Shown here piece by piece: positions 40,918-49,439 of a stretch of 64,000 bases of DNA. The DNA is taken from assembly GCA_025993015.1 (NCBI GenBank), contig DAJPFV010000001.1, forward strand, positions 1,736,001 to 1,800,000, written 5' to 3'. The notes below the pieces were generated by a model. That model did not search any database. It saw only the letters and a list, made by a program, of their open reading frames with translations, and was not told the origin of the DNA. This stretch comes from Coriobacteriaceae bacterium. GTDB lineage: Bacteria > Actinomycetota > Coriobacteriia > Coriobacteriales > Coriobacteriaceae. The position numbers and the translations under genes were made by a program. The first letter of the stretch is position 1. The number at the start of each line of letters is the position of its first letter.

Positions 40918-41808
40918 ATGGCATATCGTCTGGACATCAAGCGCATTCTTTCGCTGAACTTCTTTCATGACTTGCCCAAGATTATGCTGGGCTGCGCGCT
41001 GGCAGCTATCGCGACGGACCTGTTTTTGATTCCCAACGGTCTTGCTGCCGGCGGCGTTACGGGCCTCGCCACGATTATCCAGGCGGTCGGTGCGTCTCAT
41101 GGCATATCGCTTCCCGTCGGTATCCAGACGATCGTGATGAACGCCTTGCTGTTGTTGGTCGTTATGCGCGAGGGCGGCATGTTCTACGTGGTGCAGACCG
41201 CGACGGGCTTTGTGCTGCTGGGCTTTTTTACCGATCTGTTCGCCCCGTTTGTAGCACCTCTGGCGGATGCGGACCTGATGCTTCCTGCCATGTGGGGCGG
41301 CATTATTACGGGCATCGGTTACGGCATGGTGTTGCGCGCCGGCGCCAACACCGGCGGCTCGGACACGATTGGCCAAATCATCTCGCGTAACACCTCGCTG
41401 CCGGTGGGCTCGACCGTCATGGCGATCGATGTTGCCGTATGCGCGCTGTCGGCTCCGGTCTTTTCAATCGAAAACGCACTATATGCAGGCCTTTCGATGG
41501 TCATTAGCGGCTACGTGATCGATGCCGTGGTCGATGGTGGCAACAAGCGTCGTATGGTACTCATCATCTCGGACAAGTTCCCTGATATTGCTGCCGATAT
41601 CATGTATGGCCTGGGTCGTGGTTGTACCAAGTTTAAGGCGACTGGCATGTATTCGGGTGCCGAGAAGCCGGTGATTATGGTCATCGTGAGCCGTCGAGAG
41701 CTCAATACCCTCAAGACGATCGTGCGCGAGCGCGATCCTCACGCCATTGTGACGGTCGCTGACGTTACGGAAGCCTTCGGCGAGGGATTCAAGGACATTA
41801 GCGCGTAG
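40918..41808 (+). CDS. YitT-family membrane protein
   Basis: The 296-residue protein has five to six membrane segments over residues 20-205 (GGVTGLATIIQAVG, GVTG-type loops, and GANTGGSDTIGQIISR), then a C-terminal soluble DUF2179 domain (YGLGRGCTKFKATGMYSG; KPVIMVIVSRREL). Members are widespread but not functionally defined; some were linked to small-molecule transport. ATG 40918 follows GGGAGG. It is preceded by the prfB terminators. Confidence 0.9.
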   Translation: MAYRLDIKRILSLNFFHDLPKIMLGCALAAIATDLFLIPNGLAAGGVTGLATIIQAVGASHGISLPVGIQTIVMNALLLLVVMREGGMFYVVQTATGFVLLGFFTDLFAPFVAPLADADLMLPAMWGGIITGIGYGMVLRAGANTGGSDTIGQIISRNTSLPVGSTVMAIDVAVCALSAPVFSIENALYAGLSMVISGYVIDAVVDGGNKRRMVLIISDKFPDIAADIMYGLGRGCTKFKATGMYSGAEKPVIMVIVSRRELNTLKTIVRERDPHAIVTVADVTEAFGEGFKDISA

Positions 41809-41924
41809 GGGCGACCGCGTTCCATCCAAAAGACGTTCACATTGATAAACCGTTTCATCAGCGGTTCTGCCTGCTAAATTGTTCAAATAATGATAAAAAC
41901 TCTGGTAAAGCCATCAGTTTCCAG

Positions 41925-41930
41925 CATAAT
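41925..41930 (+). promoter_or_regulatory. Candidate -10 box for the transketolase operon
   Basis: CATAAT, 5 of 6 to consensus, lies 86 bp before the first transketolase gene; the -35 at 17 bases upstream is poor (CTGGTA). Confidence 0.3.
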
Positions 41931-42015
41931 GAATGACGTACGTGCATTGCGGCTGTGTTGGGATTACCTTCGGTGCCGTGCGCATTTTGTCTAATGAGGA
42001 TGAAAGGAAGGCACA

Positions 42016-42846
42016 ATGAGCGACGAAGAGCTCAAAAAGGTTGCCAACGAGGTAAGGAAGGGCATCGTCACCGGCGTGCACGCTGCCAAGTCCGGCCATC
42101 CGGGCGGTTCGCTCGGCGCTGCCGACATCATGACCTATCTGTACTTTGAGGAAATGAACGTCGACCCGGCCGATCCCCGCAAGGCCGATCGCGACCGTTT
42201 TGTGCTCTCCAAGGGCCATTGCGCTCCGGGCCTGTACGCCGTGCTCGCCGAGCGCGGGTTCTTCCCCAAAGAGGATCTCGAGACGCTGCGCCATATCGGC
42301 AGCCACCTGCAGGGTCACCCCAACATGAACGACACCCCGGGTGTCGACATGTCCACTGGCTCGCTCGGCCAGGGCATCTCCGCCGCCGTGGGTATGGCCG
42401 TTGCCGCCAAGCACTGGGGCGACGACTATCGCACCTACGCCCTGTTGGGCGATGGCGAGAGCGAGGAGGGCCAGGTCTGGGAGGCCGCCATGTTTGCCGG
42501 CAACCAGCAGCTCGACAACCTCTGCGTGATCGTTGACCACAACGGCCTGCAGATCGATGGCCCCGTCGAGGAGGTCAACGATCCCATGCCGCTGGCAGAC
42601 AAGTTCCGCGCCTTCAAGTTCCACGTGGTGGAGCTGGCTGACGGCAACGATTTCGACCAGATCCGCGCCGCCTTCGCCGAGGCTCGTGCCACCAAGGGCC
42701 AGCCGACCGCGATTATCGCCGAGACCACGAAGGGCAAGGGCGTGTCTTTCATGGAGAACCAGGTGGGCTGGCACGGCAAGGCCCCCAACGATGAACAGTT
42801 TGAGCAGGCCATGGCAGAGCTCACGGCCGCCGGAGAGGAGCTCTAG
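42016..42846 (+). CDS. Transketolase, N-terminal subunit
   Basis: Split transketolase: the two subunits together move two-carbon units between sugar phosphates. This 276-residue subunit binds thiamine diphosphate: SKGHCAPGLYAVLA, the GDGESEEGQVWEAA motif ending in the IVDHNG Asn-containing strand, and GHPGGSLGAADI near residue 28. AAAGGAAGG precedes the ATG. The second subunit starts 2 bases after its stop. Confidence 0.95.
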   Translation: MSDEELKKVANEVRKGIVTGVHAAKSGHPGGSLGAADIMTYLYFEEMNVDPADPRKADRDRFVLSKGHCAPGLYAVLAERGFFPKEDLETLRHIGSHLQGHPNMNDTPGVDMSTGSLGQGISAAVGMAVAAKHWGDDYRTYALLGDGESEEGQVWEAAMFAGNQQLDNLCVIVDHNGLQIDGPVEEVNDPMPLADKFRAFKFHVVELADGNDFDQIRAAFAEARATKGQPTAIIAETTKGKGVSFMENQVGWHGKAPNDEQFEQAMAELTAAGEEL

Positions 42847-42847
42847 G

Positions 42848-43789
42848 ATGGCAGACGTCAAGAAAATCGCCACGCGCGTAAGCTACGGCGAGGCCCTCGT
42901 CGAGCTCGCCAACGAGCACGACGACTTTGTGGTCCTCGATGCCGACCTGGCTGCCGCCACGCAGACCGGCAAGTTTAAGGCCGCCTGCCCCGATCGTTTC
43001 TTTGATGTGGGCATTGCCGAGAGCAACCTGATGGGTGTCGCCGCCGGTATCGCAACCACCGGTCGCGTTGCCTTCGCGAGCACCTTTGCCATGTTTGCCG
43101 CCGGCCGCGCCTTTGAGCAGGTCCGCAACTCTATCGGCTACCCGCACCTCAACGTTAAGATCGGTGCCACGCACGCCGGTATCTCGGTGGGCGAGGATGG
43201 CGCCACGCACCAGTGCTGCGAGGATATCGCCCTTATGCGCGTCATCCCCGGCATGACCGTTATCGTTCCTGCCGACGACATCGAGGCCCGTGCCGTGACG
43301 CGCGCCGCCTACGAGTGCGACGGTCCGGTGTACATGCGCTTTGCCCGTCTGGCCTCGCCGGTTATCAACGACCCCGAGACCTACAAGTTCGAGTTGGGTA
43401 AGGGCATTGTCATGCGCGAGGGCGCCGATGTGACCATCATCGCCTGCGGCCTGATGGTCGGCGAGGCTCTCGAGGCCGCCGAGCAGCTCGCTGCCGAGGG
43501 TATCGACGCCGAGGTCATCAACATGCACACCATCAAGCCCATCGATGCCGACCTGATCGTCAAGAGCGCCACCAAGACCGGCCACGTCGTGACCGTCGAG
43601 GAGCACTCTGTGATCGGTGGCCTGGGCAGCGCCGTTGCCGACGTCCTGTGCGAGCAGTGCCCGACGCCGCTCAAGAAGATCGGCGTCAACGACACTTTCG
43701 GTGAGTCTGGCCCGGGTGCCGAGCTCCTGCACAAGTACGGCCTGGACGCCGCCAACATCGTGGCGACCACCAAGGAGTTCTTGGCGTAA
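42848..43789 (+). CDS. Transketolase, C-terminal subunit
   Basis: The 313-residue partner carries the pyrimidine-binding part (VGIAESNLMGVAAGIATTG with the activating Glu, and GATHAGISVGEDGATHQ) and the C-terminal regulatory fold (AEVINMHTIKPIDADLI; TVEEHSVIGGLGSAV). ATG 42848 comes right after GGAGAGGAGC in the end of the first subunit gene, so the subunits are made from one coupled message. Confidence 0.95.
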   Translation: MADVKKIATRVSYGEALVELANEHDDFVVLDADLAAATQTGKFKAACPDRFFDVGIAESNLMGVAAGIATTGRVAFASTFAMFAAGRAFEQVRNSIGYPHLNVKIGATHAGISVGEDGATHQCCEDIALMRVIPGMTVIVPADDIEARAVTRAAYECDGPVYMRFARLASPVINDPETYKFELGKGIVMREGADVTIIACGLMVGEALEAAEQLAAEGIDAEVINMHTIKPIDADLIVKSATKTGHVVTVEEHSVIGGLGSAVADVLCEQCPTPLKKIGVNDTFGESGPGAELLHKYGLDAANIVATTKEFLA

Positions 43790-43841
43790 GGCGGTCTGCT
43801 TTGGCCTTAACTTGAGAGCCGCTTCCGCATTGGGCAATGAA

Positions 43842-43881
43842 CAAGCCGGGGCGCCTTCCATATGGAGGGCACTCCGGCTTT
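43842..43881 (+). terminator. Terminator of the transketolase operon
   Basis: CAAGCCGG...CCGGCTTTG stem with inner GCC/GGC pairing around TCCATATGGA, ending in TTTG; moderately strong. The rest of 43882-44079 has no gene. Confidence 0.7.
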
Positions 43882-44079
43882 GTGTTTGGAGACGGCAGGG
43901 AAAGAAGCTAGAGAGGTTTTACGGTCGGGGCCAGGGCGCAGTTGCGCAACATTCAGCCCTAAACCCTAACAGCCAGAGGCGAATCGGAGAGGATTTCGCC
44001 CTGAAATGCGATGGTATGCATCCACTCGAAGGCTCGCTGATTCACGCATCCTTGGCGGCAACGGCCCTCCTTGACATCA

Positions 44080-45334
44080 TCAGGCAACCTGATGGCGTTT
44101 GAACGTCCTTATCGCGAGAGCAATGCCCGTCGCGAAAAGCAGGAGGTAGAAAGCGGCGAGGAACACGGGCAGCTCGACCACGACAGGGCCTATGGCATAC
44201 GAGACCATGCCGAAGAGGTTGAGGGGGGTTCAGTGCGTCGTAGGGGAACAGGTAGATGACGCGGTTCGCGATGCTGCTCGTCATCGTCGGCACGAAGATC
44301 GGAATCAAGATGAGAGCGACGCCGACTGCGAGGATTCCCATGGGGCTGTCTATCTTGGCTGACAGTGCGAGCACTATCCCAAGGAGGGCGAGGGTTGCGA
44401 GATACCCGACGAGGCAGCATATGAGGGCGGCGGCTGACAGGCTTATGCCGTAGGTGCATGTGATGTTGTAGATCTGGATGGGTAGACCTGCGCCGTCGGC
44501 TCCGTAGAAGACGAGCGTTATTGCCAGGAAGACGAGTGTGAAGACCCAGTATATGGCGCTTGCCGCGATCATAGAGGCCGCCGCCTTCGCGCGCCCGAGC
44601 CTTGATTTGCCGAACTTGGTGGACAGCAGGATGGCGTCGGTTTTGGCCCGGTACTCCCCGTTGAACACCGATGCGCACGTTATCACGACTGCGAGCATCG
44701 CGAATATGAGGAACTGGGCGAGGTTGAGGAAGTCCTCCCATCCTCCTGCGTATCCGTACTCGATGGGCGTTTGCATGCCTTGCGCCCTCTCGCTCCAGAA
44801 CGCCCTCTCATCGTCGTTGTACGAGAGGGCCCCGTTCGCGTCGAGCCCGGAGGCTATCTTCGAGCGGACTCGCCCGTAGAGGTCGACGGTGCCAGTCGTG
44901 TCGATAGCGGCTGCCGCGGACACGGGCATCTGGTAGCCTTGCATCCAAGGGCTTGTCAGCAGCGCCATGAGGGCGCCGTTCTTCGCGCTGAACTCCCAGT
45001 ACTCGTTCGCCTTCTCCCCGTAGGGCTTCCTGTCCGTCCTGTACTCTTCCTTGACCTCGCCGTCCGGACCGACGAACTCCTTGAACTCGCGGAGCGCCTC
45101 GGTGGCCTCCTCGTCGGTGATGGGGCCTGCGAGCGCTTCCGTGTTTGCCTTTATCTGGGCGATGGCGGCAGTGCCTTCGAATTCGGTGCCCATCTCCTTG
45201 GGGTCGAGGGCGTACTGGGACGTTATGTTGAAGAAGGCTATGACCGCGACCAGCGCCAGGACGGCCGCTATGGAAACCTGCGAGACGCGCCTTGAGAGCA
45301 TCTTCTTGAGCTCGTATCTGATGAGGCTACCCAC
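44080..45334 (-). pseudogene. ABC-2 type permease with a frameshift in a six-G tract
   Basis: The first part (GTG start at 45334, AAAGGAG upstream) reads SLIRYELKKMLSRRV, then a long outside loop and membrane segments, to RVIYLFPYDALNPP. The expected C-terminal membrane part (NLFGMVSYAIGPVVVELPVF, then AAFYLLLFATGIALAIRTF) reads in another frame ending at the TGA at 44080. Removing one of six G at 44223-44228 (plus strand) joins them and gives 417 residues. As it stands the last helix is replaced by an Arg-rich tail. Its ATPase partner overlaps by 8 bases. Confidence 0.75.
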
Positions 45335-46274
45335 GGCGCGCTCCTTTCCTGCGTGCGATTGCGTCCCGTCCCGCTTCCGCTTTCGTCCGCGAAACCGGCA
45401 GGCCCCCGGACTGCTCCTGGAAGAGGTAGAGGTAGACGTCCTCCAGCGTCGGCTCCACGGCGCGCGCGCTCGGATGCGGGCGCTGCTGCGCCACCACGCG
45501 AACAATGGCAGAGCCGTCCTGGGCGTAGTGGATGTTGCCCACCGTGAGCGATGCCGACATGGCGTCTGCCTCCCTCGGGGCGACAGTGCACTCCCAGACG
45601 CATCCCCTGATGTCCCCTGTGATCTCGTCGACCGTGCCCGTCGTGATGATGCCGCCAGCGCGCATCACGAGGATCTCGTCGGCGATGTACTCCACATCAG
45701 AGACGATGTGCGTGGAAAGGATGACGATCTTGTCTTGGGCGAGAGAGGATATGAGGTTGCGGAAGCGGACGCGCTCCTTGGGGTCGAGCCCTGCGGTGGG
45801 CTCGTCGAGCACGAGGACAGACGGGTCGTTGAGCACCGCCTGGGCGATGCCGAGCCGCTGCTTCATGCCGCCGGAGAAGGTCTTGACCTTCCGCTTTGCG
45901 GCCTCTGCGAGACCGACAACTCCCAGGAGTTCGCGCGTACGCACTTTCGCCTGCTGCGCGGTGAGCCCCTTGAGCGATGCCAGGTACATCATGAAATCGC
46001 AGGCCGTGAAGTCCGGGTAGTAGCCGAAGTCCTGGGGCAGGTACCCGAGGCGCGCCCGATAGCCGTCGCCAAGCTGGTCTATGGGGGTGCCCCCGAACAA
46101 CACGCTTCCCGATGTCGGCCTCATGACGTCGCATATCATGCGCATGAGCGTGGTCTTGCCTGCGCCGTTGGCCCCGAGTAGGCCGTAGACGCCGGGCGTG
46201 AAGCTGAAGCTCACGCGGTCGACGGCGATATGGCTGCCGAACTGCTTGGTGAGCCTGTCAAGCCTGAGTTCCAT
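45327..46274 (-). CDS. ABC transporter ATP-binding protein
   Basis: A 315-residue ATPase with GANGAGKTT (34-42), FSGGMKQR (133-140) and VLVLDEP (153-159), plus a 90-residue C-terminal extension often seen in drug- or peptide-resistance exporters of the Bcr type. ATG 46274 is preferred, with AAGGAAC upstream, over the ATG at 46310. It is in an operon after the ECF sigma factor and the membrane protein, with the permease gene downstream. Confidence 0.93.
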   Translation of the reverse strand: MELRLDRLTKQFGSHIAVDRVSFSFTPGVYGLLGANGAGKTTLMRMICDVMRPTSGSVLFGGTPIDQLGDGYRARLGYLPQDFGYYPDFTACDFMMYLASLKGLTAQQAKVRTRELLGVVGLAEAAKRKVKTFSGGMKQRLGIAQAVLNDPSVLVLDEPTAGLDPKERVRFRNLISSLAQDKIVILSTHIVSDVEYIADEILVMRAGGIITTGTVDEITGDIRGCVWECTVAPREADAMSASLTVGNIHYAQDGSAIVRVVAQQRPHPSARAVEPTLEDVYLYLFQEQSGGLPVSRTKAEAGRDAIARRKGARRG

Positions 46275-46322
46275 GTTCGTTCCTTGTCCTTCGTTCGATG
46301 TTGCAGGCATGCAGGAGGAGAG

Positions 46323-47108
46323 CTAGAGTGCCGCCTTTGACGGGCGTGGCGAGAGGCCGCCTGAGACGCAGCGTATGAGCCTTGACGCCTCCAGGGCGGT
46401 GAGCGCCATGGAGGCCATGAGCGCCGTGACCCATACGGCGAGAGACGCTCCCTCGTACCAGAGGGGGAACGCCGTGCTCAGCAGCCAGAGCGCTGCGAGT
46501 ACGGACATCGCAGGGGCGACGCTGGCGACGAGCGAGTTGCCCGGCAGACGGCGCGCCGCATAGAAGCAGGCGGCACACGAGCAGAAGAACGGCGTGCATG
46601 CGTACAGCAGTACGCGAAGCGCGTCGATCCCCGCGAGCGTTGGCACTGCCGCAACGGAGAGCGTAATCCAAAGCACGTCGGCAAGGCCGAAAAGCAAAAG
46701 CCTGCTCGCCAACACTTGCACGCAGCTGAACCGGCACGAGTACTCCATCTCGCAGACGCGGGTCTCGAAGCTCTTGAATACCGATGGTGCCGCTATGGCA
46801 ACCGAGAGGGCCGATGCCGCCATGACGACGACGGGACTTCCCGAGCGCGGGCCGATCACGCCGACGAGAACGAGCATGCATGCCAGAAGCGCGATCTGGA
46901 GCATCCATGCCCAGGGACGCACGAACCGGACCTGGTTCGCGACGAACCGCCAGAGCGGGATGTAATCCGCCTCCCTCGCGCCTCCGCAGGCGCGAGCCGC
47001 CTCTGCTTCCACGAGCAGCAAGGTGCGCTTGCGCGCCGAGGCATCGGGGGATGCCGCGTCGGCGGCGTAGTAGCTCCTCAGCGCATCCTTTAGCTTCGAG
47101 TCATCCAT
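46323..47108 (-). CDS. Membrane protein in the sigma-factor operon (possible anti-sigma)
   Basis: A 261-residue protein with a soluble N-terminal 60 residues (MDDSKLKDALRSYYAADA...) and about six hydrophobic segments after WAWMLQIALLACMLVLVGV. It overlaps the sigma factor gene by 8 bases. By position and layout it could be an anti-sigma factor tethering the ECF sigma at the membrane, but no anti-sigma motif is recognised. Confidence 0.6.
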   Translation of the reverse strand: MDDSKLKDALRSYYAADAASPDASARKRTLLLVEAEAARACGGAREADYIPLWRFVANQVRFVRPWAWMLQIALLACMLVLVGVIGPRSGSPVVVMAASALSVAIAAPSVFKSFETRVCEMEYSCRFSCVQVLASRLLLFGLADVLWITLSVAAVPTLAGIDALRVLLYACTPFFCSCAACFYAARRLPGNSLVASVAPAMSVLAALWLLSTAFPLWYEGASLAVWVTALMASMALTALEASRLIRCVSGGLSPRPSKAAL

Positions 47109-47637
47109 TGCCTTCTCCCATCAGTTCCTTGAGCCTGCCGAGCGCGCGCCGCTCGATTCGATAGAGAGCGAACCTCGACTTCCCCGTCACGGCGGAGATA
47201 TCGGACATAGGCAGGTCCTGGCCGTAGCGAAGCTCGATGACCTCGCGCTCCTCTTCCGTAAGGCGGGCGAGGGCACCCGCCATGGTCAGCCGTCCGTCCA
47301 TGTCTGCATGCCGCACGTCAGGAATTGTCTGCACATCGTCCTCGTCCAAGGCACCAACCGGTCTCTGACCTCGGTAGAAGTCGGCACAGACATTGCGCGC
47401 GCAGGCGTAGAGATACGCAAGGGGCTTTCCATGCTCGGCGTATAGCGCATCGCTCCGCACGAGCCGAAGGAACACCTCCTGCGTCACGTCTTGGGCATCC
47501 TCTTTCGAGGGGAGCCTTCGCGCGCAGTAGCGGTATACCTTGTCGTAGTGCTCCTCTGCGAAGCGCCCTACCAAAGAGTCGTTCTCGCGGCCTGGCGCGT
47601 CCGCCCTGCCGTTGCTGCCGTATGGAAAGCTATGCAT
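47101..47637 (-). CDS. ECF-type RNA polymerase sigma factor
   Basis: A 178-residue sigma-70 family protein with region 2 (HYDKVYRYCARRLPSKEDAQDVTQEVFLRL and LAYLYACARNVCADFYR in part) and region 4 (LTEEEREVIELRYGQDLPMSDIS then KSRFALYRIERRAL). It starts at ATG 47637 with GAGGTGAGG upstream. It heads a four-gene operon with a membrane protein and an ABC transporter, suggesting that an outside signal induces the exporter. Confidence 0.93.
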   Translation of the reverse strand: MHSFPYGSNGRADAPGRENDSLVGRFAEEHYDKVYRYCARRLPSKEDAQDVTQEVFLRLVRSDALYAEHGKPLAYLYACARNVCADFYRGQRPVGALDEDDVQTIPDVRHADMDGRLTMAGALARLTEEEREVIELRYGQDLPMSDISAVTGKSRFALYRIERRALGRLKELMGEGNG

Positions 47638-48026
47638 TCTCTTCCCTCACCTCCTATAGGGCATAACGTGGTTTGGCGCCGGGATGTGCGCGGAATTTTG
47701 ATATTTACGTCCCATTTTGTATCCATGCGGCAGCCCTGTGAGTGGCGGGCATTTCACTGAATTCCAGCATGTCAGGGATGATGGCTGGGATATTAATGGG
47801 GTTAGGGTGCATCCAGAGCTTATTGCATCGGGCGGCTTGAGCGTTTTCGGAGAAGAGATTGGGCGGTTTATGCGAGAGTATTTAAGAGGTGGCACCGCTC
47901 ATTAGAAAACCCTAACGTCAGACGAGTATCAGTCTGAGTGGTCTAGGTACAGAATTAAATTGATCTTAAAAGTCAATATTGACCTCATAGGTCAATTGCA
48001 ATATCCTTCTATCAAAGGAGGTGGCG
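47638..48026. promoter_or_regulatory. Gap before the toxin-antitoxin-like genes, with palindromic operators
   Basis: No gene I trust (a weak 62-codon frame lies at 47717-47905). Close to the next gene are GTCAATATTGAC (47972-47983) and TTGACC-TCATA-GGTCAA (47979-47995), overlapping palindromes that also contain a -35 hexamer TTGACC and, 17 bases on, TATCCT (48002-48007). Overlapping operator and promoter is typical of toxin-antitoxin autoregulation. Confidence 0.6.
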
Positions 48027-48341
48027 ATGGATATCGAATATGCAAGCAAGTCGCTGGAGAAGAGCCTTAAGGATCAGAGGGCGATAACGAGGAACTACGG
48101 CAAGATAGCCAAGAACCTCATTCATCGTCTTTCCGATCTGCGGGTTGCGAATGACCTTTCGCAGATTACCCATCTGCCGCCGCCGCGCAGGCACAAGCTG
48201 ACCGGCAACTTTGAGGGCTGTTGGGGAATCGACCTCAGCAAGAACATGAGACTGGTCATCCGTCCCGTCGGGGAGTTTGACCCGGATGACCTTACGACGA
48301 TCACCAGCGTCTGCATCGTGGATATTCAGGACTACCACTGA
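48027..48341 (+). CDS. HigB/RelE-type toxin-like protein
   Basis: The 104-residue protein has the RelE-fold pattern: N-terminal helices (SLEKSLKDQRAITRNYGKIAKN), LPPPRRHKLTGNFEGCWGIDL and MRLVIRPVG, then VDIQDYH. HigB-like toxins cleave mRNA on ribosomes. AAAGGAGGT at 48014-48022 supports ATG 48027. The antitoxin-like gene follows after 22 bp; toxin-first order is typical of higBA. Confidence 0.85.
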   Translation: MDIEYASKSLEKSLKDQRAITRNYGKIAKNLIHRLSDLRVANDLSQITHLPPPRRHKLTGNFEGCWGIDLSKNMRLVIRPVGEFDPDDLTTITSVCIVDIQDYH

Positions 48342-48363
48342 GCTAGGAGAGGAGAAGATAGCT

Positions 48364-49428
48364 ATGAGTGATTTCATCGTCGCGCCCGGCGAGATCATCA
48401 AGGAATACCTTGATGCGCGTGGTTTGACCCAAAAGGAAGTTTCGAAGCGTACCGGCGTGAGCGAGCGCCACCTCTCCCAGCTTCTGAACGGGAAGACCAG
48501 GCTTACCGAGGACATGGCGCTGAAGCTTGAGAAGGTCATGCCCGACGTTCCCGCGAGTTTTTGGCTTAACTATGAGGTCAAGTATCAGGAGTACCTTGCC
48601 CGCGAACGCGAGGAGGCGCATCTGGAGGAGCTTGACCTTAAGGAGATCGCCAAGAGGTTTCATTTCAAGGAGGCTTTTGGACGTGTGGGCGGCATGTCCC
48701 TCGTTGAGCAGGCTATCGCGATGCTGAAGATACTCGGCATTACGGACTTTGACCGCTATGGGAATGCCGTTCCCGACGGAATCGAGTTCATGCAAGATGG
48801 TGGCGATTCCGAAGCCGTTGTGGTTTGGCTGGGGCTCTGCAAAGAAGAGATTGAGGAGCAGAACGACACTGAGAACTCTCCCGAATACTCCAAGAAGGAT
48901 TTTGTCGATGCCATCTCCTATTTGAAGGACGTGGCCTCTAACACCGATTTCATGGCTTCGCTGAAGAGCTGCCGCATGCTGCTCAACTCGGTTGGCGTTT
49001 ACTTGGTTTATAGGCCGGCTATCGCCAACGCCAAGGTACGAGGCGCCCTAACGTATTATCTCGGGCATCCGACTATTTACATCAGCGGACGCTACAAGAC
49101 CCATGGCGATGCATGGTTTGCGATTGCTCATGAGATTGGGCATCTCCTCGACGGGCTTGGACAGAAGGGTACAGACATTTCTATTGATGACCCAAAGTTC
49201 AAGAGTTCTGACGAGGACGACGCGCGTGCCAATGTGTATGCGAGAAAGTTTTTTGTAGACGAGGACAGCTATCAGTCGTTCGCATCTACTGGAGATTTTT
49301 CCAGCGCCGCCGTAAAGAGCTTTGCCGCTTCTCAGGGAACGCCTCCGGGGATCGTCGTCGCCTTCCTGCAGCATGACGGCTTTGTGCCATTTGCTGAACT
49401 GAACGATTTGAAGGATCGCTTTAACTAG
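48364..49428 (+). CDS. HigA-type antitoxin fused to an ImmA/IrrE metallopeptidase
   Basis: A 354-residue protein. Residues 5-60 are a HigA-type XRE helix-turn-helix (EYLDARGLTQKEVSKRTGV, then HLSQLLNGKTRLTEDMALKL). The C-terminal half holds a zinc metallopeptidase motif HEIGH (256-260) with the downstream acidic segment SSDEDDARANVYARKF. ImmA/IrrE peptidases cut repressors, so this protein may combine DNA binding with self- or partner-cleavage. It follows the toxin gene closely and precedes the sce7725-like gene by 11 bp. Confidence 0.9.
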   Translation: MSDFIVAPGEIIKEYLDARGLTQKEVSKRTGVSERHLSQLLNGKTRLTEDMALKLEKVMPDVPASFWLNYEVKYQEYLAREREEAHLEELDLKEIAKRFHFKEAFGRVGGMSLVEQAIAMLKILGITDFDRYGNAVPDGIEFMQDGGDSEAVVVWLGLCKEEIEEQNDTENSPEYSKKDFVDAISYLKDVASNTDFMASLKSCRMLLNSVGVYLVYRPAIANAKVRGALTYYLGHPTIYISGRYKTHGDAWFAIAHEIGHLLDGLGQKGTDISIDDPKFKSSDEDDARANVYARKFFVDEDSYQSFASTGDFSSAAVKSFAASQGTPPGIVVAFLQHDGFVPFAELNDLKDRFN

Positions 49429-49439
49429 GGGGCGGAGCC

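Noticed and set aside
47717..47905. A 62-codon frame before the toxin gene
   Set aside because: It looks faintly protein-like (ending FMREYLRGG) but starts at TTG without a ribosome binding site and has no recognisable family; at most a gene remnant.
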